This document shows, piece after piece, positions 1 to 9,992 of a stretch of 64,000 nt of DNA. Made by a program: the position numbers and the translations under genes. The notes under the pieces are model-generated. The model worked only from the letters and a program-made list of their open reading frames with translations, searched no databases and was not told the DNA's origin. Position 1 is the first letter of the stretch, and each line of letters starts with the position of its first letter. This stretch comes from Vandiemenella viatica (lineage: Eukaryota > Arthropoda > Insecta > Orthoptera > Morabidae), in the NCBI GenBank assembly GCA_031002005.1, contig CM061919.1, positions 33,693,088-33,757,087 on the forward strand. The letters run 5' to 3'.

Positions 1-1
1 G

Positions 2-2544
2 CTGGGGGAGAGAATTATAATAGGAGGGGATTTTAACGCAAAACATGAGACATGGAATTCAAGAATAAACAACGCCAAAGGAGAAAGACTATTAGCTCTC
101 ACAGAGGAAAGAAACATAGAGGTGATAGGCCCCACAGAGCCCACGCATATCCCATTCAACCACAGCCACTATCCTGACGTACTAGATATCGTAATCGTCA
201 AAAATATTAATCAAGAGATACAATTAACAACAGTAAACGACCTAACATCAGACCACCAGCCAGTATTAATGCAGCTGAGAAATTGGATAACAACCAACAT
301 GGCAGTAAAGAAGACTACAGAAATAAACTGGAACTACTACCAACGCCTAGTACACAACAAAATCAGAACAAACTATTCGGTCACATCACCCGAAAGGGTA
401 GATGCAGCAGTACAACACTTGGGATATGTCATACAAGAGGCAGCATCTAAAGCGGCAATAGTCACCATAGTTGAAGAAAGAAACAGAGAAGAACTACCAC
501 CCCTGCTGGAGGAGCTAAGATACCTTAAGAACCAGCAAAGGAAACGATGGCAGAGATTCAGAGACCCTAAGGACCGAAGAGAATACCAACAGTTAGCCCG
601 GGAACTAAAGACAAGACTTCTTGAAAACAAAATAGAGAGGTGGGAAAACAAAATGGCAGACCTTCTCCTACAAAACAGAGATTCATGGAAACTTATAAGA
701 CCACTAAAAACACCACGGACAGCAAAAAGGCCGATAACAGGACCAACAGGAATGGTGTTCGAACCACTCGCAAAGGCGGAAATTCTGGCCGAGACCTTTG
801 CAGCACAGTATACACTGCCAACAAGGGAGAAGGAAACAAGAGAAGAGGAGGAAACCAGGAGACTAGCAAGCACCATCCGAACTGAAACTGTTAACACAAA
901 CCCGGAGTTAGCTACACCAAAGGAAGTCCAACAGATAATAAAGAGATTGGCCAACAACAAAGCAACAGGCCCAGACAATATCAGCAACGTGCAACTAAAG
1001 CATCTACCAATGAAAGGAATGGTACTACTAACAAGGATAATAAATTCAGCAATGTGTACTGGATACTACCCCCAACAATGGAAGATAGCTTGAGTGGTAG
1101 CCATACCAAAACCCGAACTGAAACTGTTAACACAAACCCGGAGTTAGCTACACCAAAGGAAGTCCAACAGATAATAAAGAGATTGGCCAACAACAAAGCA
1201 ACAGGCCCAGACAATATCAGCAACGTGCAACTAAAGCATCTACCAATGAAAGGAATGGTACTACTAACAAGGATAATAAATTCAGCAATGTGTACTGGAT
1301 ACTACCCCCAACAATGGAAGATAGCTCGAGTGGTAGCCATACCAAAACCCGGTAAAGACCACACAAGGCCGGAAAACTTCCGACCCATCAACTTACTCAG
1401 TTCAGTAGCTAAAGTGACGGAATGAGTAATACTCAAAAGAATTACAACTAATTTACAGATTAATAAAACAATCAGGAAAGAACAGCACGGTTTTCAGCCA
1501 GGGGCATCAACTACAACGCAACTTCTAAACTAGTGGAAGATACAGTGAGAGCCTTTTAATAAAGGGAAATCTGTGGCAGCAGCCTTCCTGGATGTCGAAA
1601 AGGCATATGATTAAAACATGGAAGGACAACTTACTAGTCAAAATCGACACCAAAACAAAAATACCACGTTGTTACACAAAGTTAATTGGAAACGCCTTAA
1701 CGCAAAGGAAATTCTACGTGATAGAGGACGGACAACAATCATCCCAACAAATCATGGAAGAAGGAATACCTCAAGGCTCCGTCTTATCACCAACTTTATT
1801 TAATATATATGTTAACGATATACTAGTCCCAGACAACATCTACATAGCACAGTTTGCCGATGATATAGTGATATATACCATTGGACACAGGCACGAAACA
1901 AACATTCAAAGATTACAAAAGAGAATAAATATGCTGCTACAATGGTGTACCAAAAACAAAATAACTATAAATCCGGGAAAATGTGCGACAATTTATTTTA
2001 CGAAAAAGAAACCAGACTTCGATCATCTACCTGGAATAACTATAGCTGGACAGAAAATTCCATGGAGAACAACACACAGATACCTAGGAATAGTATTAGA
2101 TCAGAAACTATTGTTCCAGCACCATATAAGGGAGCGATTCCAAAAAGGACTGGCTGTAATACTAAACCTATATCCGTCCTCCGAAGTAAGGAGATGACGG
2201 TAGAAACAAAAACACAAGTGTATAAAATGGCCATAAGGCCATTTATATTATACGGATGCCAAATATGGGGTATAGCGGCAAAATCAAACATAGGAATACT
2301 GCAAAGATTGCAAAACAGATGTCTACGAATGATACTCGGAGCAAGAATAAGCACACCAACTCAACAACTTTATGACGCAACAGGGATATCTACAATCAAA
2401 GACGAAATATACAACCAGAGCCTACGCCTATACAACAAATTGGACAAAAATAGGAATACCAACGACGAAAGGCTCCAAGAACTAGGCAAAGAAACAAAAC
2501 AACCATGGCATAAGTACAAATTCCCACGAAGTATCGTCGAGTAA
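2..2544 (+). pseudogene. J1 ORF2: endonuclease-reverse transcriptase, broken
   Basis: In life this protein nicks target DNA and copies the element RNA at the nick. The frame is open from base 2, with APE-type endonuclease motifs GGDFNAKH (about 32-55) and SDHQPV (about 248-265). RT motifs follow: KATGPD, RPINLL (1384-1401), FLDVEKAYD (about 1587-1613), IPQGSVLSP (about 1768-1794) and the catalytic FADD (about 1852-1863). Breaks include TGA at 1091-1093 (CGA in the duplicated copy, at 1327), a 236-bp tandem duplication that shifts the frame, TGA at 1423-1425, three further stops before 1617, and frameshifts near 1615 and 2150-2200. The C-terminal block, with the YGCQIWG motif, ends at TAA 2542-2544. 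The catalytic residues are present but the copy cannot give one protein. Confidence 0.85.
877..1348 (+). repeat. 236-bp tandem duplication inside J1 RT
   Basis: Bases 877-1112 are repeated at 1113-1348, head to tail. By eye the only difference is T at 1091 against C at 1327. The join shares CCG microhomology. The unit is not a multiple of three, so it breaks the RT frame. Near-identity means a recent event or an assembly artefact. Confidence 0.9.
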
Positions 2545-2751
2545 CGGAACAAGTAAATAAATAAAACGAACCCAACGGGGTTTCCAGTAAGGTCACACCA
2601 CCGGTGTGACCAAAGCAGGTTTGTCCCAAAAGCGATAAATAAACGGTGCCCCAAAAACATCCTAACGTAACGAACCAGTAGAACTGCACACTGCAGTGGA
2701 ACTGTAGCAAAACGACCGTTGAGGCCGGTGAAAAAAAAAAAAAAAAAAAAA

Positions 2752-3396
2752 TCACCTCCGCCGATCCAAGCGGGCCGCAAAGCGGACCGTGCGGCACGAC
2801 GGAGGACATCACTTTAGCATTCATAACAACAGAGACGGAGAGCTACTGCCGGGGTAACGGGTTTCTGCTAGGTGGGCCAGCACCACAAAGAGACAATTAT
2901 ATGTGCCAATGTGCACAATCACCAACATTAGAGCCTAAATTAGTATCCCACCTGCTCTGAAATGACGATTAAAAAAAAAAAAAAACGCACAGTGCGATCT
3001 TACCAAATAACATTGACATATGGACAAAGACAAACAATTTTGACAACTCTATTATGGTGGCAGTCTTCCTCTTCTCTATCCCCCCCCCTCCCATCCATCA
3101 CATATCATCGCTAATTCCATCCCATCCTGTCCCAAAACCCGAGATGCGTGAGATGCCTCCTTCTGTCGGGGGGGGGGGGGGTAGGGCTGGTTGGTGATGC
3201 CATGGATGAATGCCGGTGAACCCTGGAGCCCGGATTCCGACCTCCTGAGCCCGCTGGTTATATTAATTATTGCTAGCGAATTAAAAGGAAAACAAATTAA
3301 GCAAAAGGACGGAGGGGCAGGGAATGCCCAAAGCGTCCAGTGTCGCCACGGCCCGCCGTGGCGACACCAACTTCCAGTCGACGATGACGATCAGGG
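2752..3396. other. Non-coding spacer between J1 and the CR1-like element
   Basis: I see no gene here. The stretch holds an A tract (2971-2985), which may be the tail of another degraded retroposon, a C tract near 3081-3089, a G tract (3168-3181) and a perfect short hairpin (3340-3367). Confidence 0.6.
3340..3367. repeat. Perfect 13-bp hairpin with 2-nt loop
   Basis: GTGTCGCCACGGC (3340-3352) is followed by CC and then by its exact reverse complement (3355-3367). It is very GC rich within moderate flanks. Its function is unknown; it could be the end of an element or a structured RNA piece. Confidence 0.8.
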
Positions 3397-4290
3397 ATGG
3401 AAAGGATGCCCTGTGGCATACACGTGAAGTTAAAAGGTTACTTAAAAAGCAAAGGAAGATACATACACGCTCAAGAAGACGATGTATAGAAGTGATTTAG
3501 AAAAGTTAGCTGAGACAAGAGGACAGGTCTAGAATGCGATGCGCGAGTCCTTTAATTACTTTCGTTGCAACTCACTTTCCAAGAGCCTAATTGAAAAACC
3601 AAAGAAATTTTGGTCGTATGTAAAAAAAATAAGTGGTTGTGACAACAATATGCCAGTTCTACTACAAGACGGTCGGGAAGTTGATGACAGCCGCGACAAG
3701 GCTACCGTATTAAGTCCCGAATTTAAAAATTCCTTCACTGACGAAAATATGGAAAACATTGCCTTTTTTCCACGGCGTGAAGAATTTGAGATGGATCCAG
3801 TACAAATTGATAGTGTAGGTATCATAGAGCTCCTGAAGTGGGTGAAAGCGCCGGGTCCCGATGGTATACCAGTAAGAGTATTTTCGGAATACGCGGAAGA
3901 AATAGAACCATCTCTGTCAGATATATTTCGTAAATCTTTAGAAGAAAGAAAAGTACCTTCTGACTGGAAAATAGCGCAGGTGATTCCCGTTTTCAAGAAA
4001 GGAGATCGGAGAGATCCTAGGAATTATCGACCCATATCTCTAACATCTGTTTGCAGTAGAATTCTGGAGCATGTCATATGCTCTAACGTTATGAAGTTTT
4101 TTTTAGATGAAAACGAGTTACTTACAGTTAACCAACACGGATTTCGGAAGAACCGATCGTGTGAAACGCAACTGGCTCTATTTTCGCATAATGTAATGAA
4201 AGTTATTGATGCACGATCACAAGTTGATGCTATTTTCTTGGATTTCCAGAAAGCTTTTGACGCTTTACCACACAACCGACTTTTAGCTAG
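3397..4290 (+). pseudogene. CR1-like element, 5' half of RT
   Basis: This is the first half of a CR1/L2-like reverse transcriptase. The linker before RT reads WHTREVKRLLKKQRK near 3410-3455. The long frame from 3539 then shows APGPDGIPVRVF, WKIAQVIPVFKKGD, NYRPISLTSVCS, QHGFRKNRSCETQL and FLDFQKAFDALPH, the usual order for RT motifs 0 to A. The reading stops abruptly after residues RLL near 4290, in the middle of RT. The next expected residues (SDQICEWIRDFL) occur on the same strand at about 14455, so 10.16 kb of other DNA lies between. There is a stop at 3534-3536 just before the long frame. The copy is 5' truncated (no endonuclease) and dead. Confidence 0.85.
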
Positions 4291-5060
4291 CAGAGGGAGC
4301 AGTTTACTGCCAACGCCGAAGGCGTTGGCTGAACTAGAGGAGGGGTGCCTGTCGCTCAATTTGCGACATTTTCCCCTTCAGTTGCTAGTTGAGGATGTGA
4401 TGTTCTTCTCGGTTTATGGTTTTTGACGTTTTCCCGAGCTCCGTCGGGTGGTGGTTGCATTGCGGCGGTAATGACTGCTTGCGCAGTTGCTACCGCGACC
4501 ATTTCGGGGATCTTGTTTATGGCGTCTGTTACTGCTTGCGCCAGCTGGCGCAACGCAGCAGCAGACGTGTCTGCGGCGGGAGGCGCAGCAGGCGCAGCAG
4601 GCGCGAGCGGCCTGCGCGACCCTCTCGCCTTGGAGTCTGCCGGCCGACTGAAGCCGGCCGGTGGTGGCGTCAGCGTCATCTGTTGTAGCATGGCTACTGT
4701 GATTTTGGCAGTACCAGGGTCGAACCCATCTACTGCTATCGGTGTCTGGTTTTTTGAACTTGGCTTTTTGTGATAGTCATGAAGTTGTAGTGAAGTCTAG
4801 TTAGTGGGCGTTCTTGGTATGAGGACGGTGATGAGCTGCGTGAGCAGCGTCACCACCACCTTCAGTTGATCACCGGGTCCGGTGCGGCAGGCGTGGCAGG
4901 TCCCCGCTAGCCGTCCTTCATGCTGGCCGGCTGGCGTCAGCGTCAGCGTCATCTAATGTAGCGTAGCTACGTTGTTGTTGACAGCTCCAGGATGGTTCCT
5001 TCTGCTCTTGTCGCTGGTAGGGTTTTTGACATGGCTTTTTGCAGTAGTCATGTTTTGTGT
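4291..5060 (-). pseudogene. ORF1 (gag-like) C-terminal fragments, two copies in tandem
   Basis: On the minus strand two related blocks follow each other. The first (about 5060-4795) starts MTTAKSHVKNPTSDKSRRN and, in another frame, ends LKVVVTLLTQLITVLIPRTP before a stop. The second (about 4785-4356) begins MTITKSQ, carries an Ala/Pro-rich tract and the helix LRQLAQAVTDAINKIPEMV, and stops at 4356. Both look like the amphipathic tail that follows the zinc knuckles in Jockey-type ORF1 proteins. They share near-repeated DNA (GGCGTCAGCGTCATCT around 4663 and 4940; a ...GGCTTTTTG...TAGTCATG stretch around 4762 and 5032). The matching zinc-knuckle part lies at 13496-14453 on the same strand, across an 8.4-kb insertion. 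No poly-T marks the left end, so the boundary with the CR1 half is a rearrangement or a truncated insertion. Confidence 0.6.
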
Positions 5061-5376
5061 CATTTTCTGGTTTGGGCAAGCCCATCTGTCCTTCTTAAGC
5101 CGGGATTCCTAGTTAACTATTTAAATCTGATTCTAAGTTATCCTAAATCTATTTGTTTTTTGTTCTAAGCCTAGTGGGGGGTTATGTACATAGGAATATT
5201 TACAGGGGGACCTAATTTAATTGATTTTAATCCTAACTAATCTAATGGAGGATGACATCTGTTATTAATGACCTACTTATTCTATTGGTGGTGTATGGTA
5301 TAAACATGGGGACCTACTCATAACTGGTGAGGGCCTATTTACAGTAATGGAGGACTTGGGGATTTGGTGGTGGGGT

Positions 5377-8072
5377 CTAGTAAATATGATATTGCCTCGT
5401 CAATGTTAGTTTTGGTCTCTTTATGTCTCTCATCTCTTCTGATTCATCACCTATTTCGGAGATTAAGTCGTATTGTGAAATAGAGCATTTGTGGAAAAAG
5501 ATTTCAGACTTGGTTTTGATTGTGTCAGCCAGGGTTGGAAAACAGAGAGCCCTTCTGATTTCCCTGTTATTCAGATATCTAGGTGCGTCTGAGATTATTC
5601 GCAGCGCTCTGTTTTCCAGTGCTTGCAACTTTTTAACATGACAGTCGGCCGCCATGCTCCATATTTCTGACCCATATAGGAAGGTGGGCTGGATTATCGC
5701 ACGGTAAAGGAGGAGTTTTGTCGCCGTGGATAGACCGTCGCCTCTTAGTAAGGGGTAGAGGCCGGCTAGTTTTGCTCGCGATTTGTTCTTCACGTCAGCT
5801 ATGTGCTTACTCCACGTGAGTCTTTTGTCTAGTCGCAGTCCCAAGTACTTCACTTGATCGACCCAGTTTAGTTCTAGTTCTTTTATGTGTAGCTTGATGT
5901 CGGGAATTTTGATTTTTGTTGAGAATATAATTGGTTGGCATTTGGATTCGTTAATTTTGATACGCCATAAGTTGCACCACTGGGTTAGTTTTTCTAAGTG
6001 CCTTTGCACTTTCCCTATGGCGTACTTCAGGTTTCTGTTGCTTGCATATATGTTGGTGTCGTCAGCGTAAAAGGAAATTTTGCTTTCTGTTGTCTGTGGA
6101 CTATCGTTTGCATATATGGTGAACAGTGGTGGTGCAATTCTGCTCCCTTGTGGGACTCCAGCTTCTATTTCTTTTAGTGAGCTATTTTCCTGTTCATGGC
6201 ACACGAAAAATTTTCTGTTGGTTAGATAGGAATGCAGTAGATGTATCATATTGTCTGGCATGTTAAGCTGATGAAGTTTGTAGAGTAGGCCCTCGTGCCA
6301 AACTCTGTCGAAAGCTTTCTCTATGTCAATAAGTATCGCAACAGTACCACTTCCTGCCTGCTTTTCTTTGCAGATATGCTCCACAAGCCTTGCACATTGC
6401 TGTACAGTACTGTGTTCTCTTCTGAAACCGAATTGTTGTGGTACGATGATATTATTGGTTTCTGTGAAGTTGTTCAGTCTGGTTAGTATAACTCCTTCGA
6501 AAATTTTTCCTAATATTGGTAGTAGTGAGATCGGTCTGTAGTTTCCCGGCATTATCTTACTCTTGTTTGGTTTGGGTATTGCTACCACTTTCGCTATTTT
6601 CCAGGCCGTCGGAAAGTAACTCAGACTCAGGCATGCATTGTAAATTGTCGTTAGGTATCTAATGGCTTGTGGAGGCAGATTTTTGACTTGGAGGGCGGAA
6701 ATCTTGTCGTACCCGGCGGCCTTCCTGGTTTTCAGGCCTTTTACGATAGACTCCACCTCCTCGTCATTTGTTTTTTTGCACAAAGTTCTGCGGTCCGATG
6801 TGGATCAAGCGGTTTACTACACTCAGAACATGTTCTTTGTGAGATTCGCTTACATCGTCAGCTATTTCATTTGGTTTAAAGTGGGTCTCTAGCGTGTCCG
6901 CAAGAAGCTGTGCCTTCCCAGCAGGGTCGTACACAAGCCCTTGCGGGCCACGAAGAGGCCGAATAGGTTGAGATGTTTTGCTGACTGACTTCGCAAGTGC
7001 CCATATCTTTTTGTTGTTGTTTTGTACTGTTGCGATTTTGTTTTGCCAGTCTTGATGTCTGTGAATTTTCAGATTCTCTCTGATTTCATCTACTAGATGG
7101 TTGACCATCCTTCTGTCAGTCGGGTCTCGCCATTTCTGCCACCTCTTGCGGACTCGGTTTTTAAGCTTGATTAAATTTTGTATATGTTCTGGGATCTTTG
7201 GCTTTTCAAATGTCCTTGTTGTTTTAGTCGTCGATTGTTTAGTGCATTCGTGCACTACTGCGGTGAAATAGGACACAGCCTCATCCACTTTTTGTGTTGA
7301 GTCAAGAGTTGGTATGTCCTTGAGGTGCAGAATGACATCGTCTCTGTAGTGATCCCAGTTTGTCTGGAAGCTTGTGAAGATTTTCGGACGCTGTGGTTCT
7401 TGTAGCTTGACTGACAGAAGAATCGGATTGTGATCAGAGCTGAGCTCACATTGGGTTGATATTTCCCTTTGCCAGCTCAGTCCTTTCACAACGAACTACG
7501 TCCAGGACATCCGGTTGATGCCCTGCCGTATTCGGGAAGTGGGTTGGAACGTCGGGCGCTAACACTTCAACGTTTCTGTTGGCGTGCAGCACCCTAAGTA
7601 GCCCCCTTCCGTTCCGATTGGTAAGTCTACTATGCCAGATCTGGCTCTTGGCATTCAAGTCACCACCTAGTATTACTGTTTCATTCCTATCTAACAGTGC
7701 TTGCACGTTTTCTTGTTTCAGTTCCTTACTTGGTGGGTTATAGACTGCGACTAGTTGGAGAGGTTCCCCGTTTAATACAAGTTCGACAGCAGTGTGCTCC
7801 AGGTCACCGGTTTGTGCTTCAGGAAGGTCTCTGTGGACCAGCCTGTTTTTGACCAGGACAGCAGTGCCTCCTCCTTGCGTCTGTCGGTCAGTACGAGTCA
7901 CAACATAGTTCCTCATCCTAAAGTCGTTTCCGGGGTTTAGGTGGGTTTCTCCTATGAGGGCTATGTCGATGTCATTATTGTCCAAGTAATTTAATAATTC
8001 TAGTTTCTTATTGGAGATGCCGTTGGCATTCCACGCAAGTATGTTAAGGGTTGATTTATTTTGTCTCGCCAT
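5377..8072 (-). pseudogene. J2 ORF2: endonuclease-reverse transcriptase with two frameshifts
   Basis: The start ATG at 8072 opens with MARQNKSTLNILAWNANGIS, the typical N-terminus of a Jockey endonuclease (N in WNANG). Next come IALIGETHL (catalytic E), GGDLNAKSQIWHSR and SSDHNPILLS (catalytic DH). A frameshift near 7490 separates the endonuclease from the linker frame (7489-6764), and a second near 6780 moves to the RT frame (6783-5377). RT is intact over 468 codons: KAAGYD, NYRPISLLP, FGFRREHST, ILIDIEKAFDRVWH, GVPQGS and the catalytic YADDT (about 6073-6059), then a C-terminal domain with the FLYGSEIW motif. Only two frame errors in 2.7 kb make this one of the better-kept elements here. 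ORF2 begins about 100 bp after the ORF1 stop. Confidence 0.87.
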
Positions 8073-8171
8073 CGCTGAAGAACTCGGTGACGGCCTGTAC
8101 CAGGATAAGTCCCTTTTCTAAGATATTGTCGGTCTCTCGAAATTTGGTAACCACGGTTTTCACCGTGTTTA

Positions 8172-9313
8172 TCACCTTCGGAAGTCAAACTCTTTCAGGA
8201 AAGACACTATCTCAGCAAAGTCGGAGCCGAGTCCTCCAGCTTTGGGTTGGTTGTCAGTCTTGTTTTGGTTCTGGTTGTGGTCTGTCTTGTCTGTCTGGCT
8301 TTTGTCGGTCTGTTCGGTCCATGCGTTCGACTTTGGTGGGAGGGATGGGAACTGCTGCCTGTCAGAGACGTCTGGCGTCTCGGTTTTATCAGCTTTCTCC
8401 TTATCTTTTTCTTGCTTTTTCTGCTGAATTCGGGCATTTCTCGCCTGCACAATTTTCTTATACTGCGGACAGCCGCGATAGCTCGCGGGATGCTGTCCAG
8501 AGCAGTTCGAACACTTTGGAGGTTCGTCTTTTGTTTTGGTACATGTTTTGGTGAGGTGTTCCCCGGAGCACTTAACGCAGCGAGGATTAATATGGCAATG
8601 TTCCTGACCATGTCCGAATTTCTGGCAGCGGTGACATTGGGAGGGTCCCTCTGGTGTTTTGTAAACTTCTACTTTAACTCTGAGGTGCAAAAATTTATCA
8701 AGGTCATAGATTCTCTTTGCGGATTCAGTGTTATCTAGTGTCACCATGTACAGCGGCATGGGCACCCTGTCATTTTTTTTTTGTCGAATTTGGTCAGTTG
8801 GGACACATTTCGAGCCGGGTACTTGAGATTTACAAGCTCGTCGCGCATCTCGCTCACGTCCATGTCAATCGGCAGTTGCCTCATAACTACCTTTAGCAGT
8901 TTCTTTTGGCTGTCGAACTCGTATGTGTGGTACTGCATCTTTTTTCCCTTAAAGTATCCCTTGAGAAAAAGAAAGTCAGTTTGGTTATACACCTGGTATT
9001 TGATACTGGATGATTTATAGGCAAGGTTCATATTTCCGGTTAACCTTTTCCTGATCTCTTCAGCAGTTTTGAAGTAGCCCGCAGTCTCATACACGATAAT
9101 CGGGGGAACCTTCGGCTCACGCGGTTGTTGGGGCCTTTGACTGTCTGTTTCCGTATCGGGTGCAGCATTATTGAGGTCCTGTAGGGGCTCAAAACGATTC
9201 CCCGTGGGCACATTCGGCACGGAAGCCGTCTCTTCGGCTTCCATGTCAAGCGTGTCCACATCTCCAGAGCGCTGACGCTTTGAGGCGGGAGGCTGGGGCT
9301 GTTGGGAGGACAT
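8172..9313 (-). pseudogene. J2 ORF1: nucleic-acid-binding gag-like protein, one frameshift
   Basis: ORF1 proteins of this type coat the element RNA and escort it to the nucleus. ATG at 9313 gives MSSQQPQPPASKRQRSGDV, then an acidic, low-complexity N-terminus and a folded middle domain (MRQLPIDMDVSEMRDELVNL, typical of Jockey gag). The frame is lost at an A run on the minus strand (T run 8773-8782) and resumes in another frame at about 8765. Three zinc knuckles follow: CHRCQKFGHGQEHC, CVKCSGEHLTKTC and CSNCSGQHPASYRGC. A Lys/Gln-rich tail and the peptide DFAEIVSFLKEFDF end at the stop at 8172. A one-base slip in the homopolymer is the only defect I can see, and it could be a sequencing error. 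Confidence 0.87.
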
Positions 9314-9610
9314 GGCCTCGGTAGTCCTTTCGGACTCCGTGGCGGTCTGGGTTATTGAGAAATTTGTTGAAATTGTTTCCTAGAATAACCTACACCTAAC
9401 CTGACTCACTAATGACAGGGGGTGTTGCACTGGCCCTTAGTTGTCACCGTATGGTATCCAGGACAGTGCAACCCTACACCTCTCACTCGGGGGTTCCACC
9501 CAGGGGGTGGGCCGTGGAGTGGTAATACCCTGACAGTTCCTCGGAAAATTCCTATCACTGTGGCTACTTCACAGTATCTGTCTAACAAGAAGGACAGACA
9601 GAATTTGCTT
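9314..9610 (-). promoter_or_regulatory. 5' UTR / internal promoter region of J2
   Basis: The non-coding leader of J2 contains CCCCCGAGTGAG, CCACGGCCCACCCC and GGTATTACCACTCC on the minus strand. A similarly ordered set (GAGTGGAACCCCCGGG, GCCCCATGGCCCACTCCC, GATTTACCGCCCC) lies just upstream of ORF1 in J4 (about 59400-59470). Non-LTR elements need a downstream-type internal promoter in this region. Assigning these blocks that role is inference. Confidence 0.45.
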
Positions 9611-9992
9611 TTTCCGAAGATGACGACATTGCTTTTTCTTAGAAGACCAACAGTTGTTGGCGTTGCTCAGTTGCTTCGTCTTCTTCTGCTCTTCGAACGT
9701 CGAGATCGCTTAGCGCGATGCGCTCCCTGCCGCAGCGCGGCAGCAACTGAAGTAGCGGTCGGCGCGGTGCCCTCTTATAGCCGGGCGGCCTGAGAGCACT
9801 CTGGCGGCGGCGCTGGAACTGCTGGCAGAGCGGCGTGGTCTCCGGCGATACGACTGGTCCGACTGCTGGCAGGCGAGTGAGTCTGGCCGGCTGGCTGCCG
9901 TCGTGGGTTGGTTTTGGCGACGCGGTGCGGGCCGCGTATGGAGCCCGCGCGTAGTCTCCGGTCTGGCAGTGTGAGGTGGCTTCACACACACG

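Larger units (their letters stand above)
1..2751 (+). mobile_element. Jockey-like non-LTR retrotransposon J1, 3' part
   Basis: The element enters from the left edge of the window inside its endonuclease domain. It then runs through reverse transcriptase to a 3' UTR (2545-2730) and a 21-nt A tract (2731-2751). The tail, the single endonuclease-RT frame and the RT motifs are those of the Jockey superfamily. The last bases before the tail (CGTTGAGGCCGGTG) resemble the 3' ends of J3 and J5, so these three are probably related. The 5' end and target-site duplication lie outside the window. Confidence 0.85.
5061..9610 (-). mobile_element. Jockey-like element J2, near full length
   Basis: This minus-strand element has a 5' UTR (about 9610-9314), ORF1 (9313-8172), ORF2 (8072-5377) and a 3' UTR of roughly 300 bp. 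The ORF1/ORF2 order and spacing are those of a complete Jockey-superfamily element. No clear A tail is visible on the left, so the 3' end is approximate. The 5' UTR shares an ordered set of short blocks with J4. It abuts the 5' region of element R head to head near 9610. Confidence 0.75.

Noticed and set aside
373..987. Long antisense open frame across J1
   Set aside because: It lies opposite the RT frame, has no motif of its own and simply mirrors codon bias of the sense strand.
8051..8738. Plus-strand frames opposite J2 ORF1
   Set aside because: They are Phe/Leu/Ser-rich shadows of a Lys/Gln/Glu-rich coding strand; the zinc knuckles on the minus strand are decisive.
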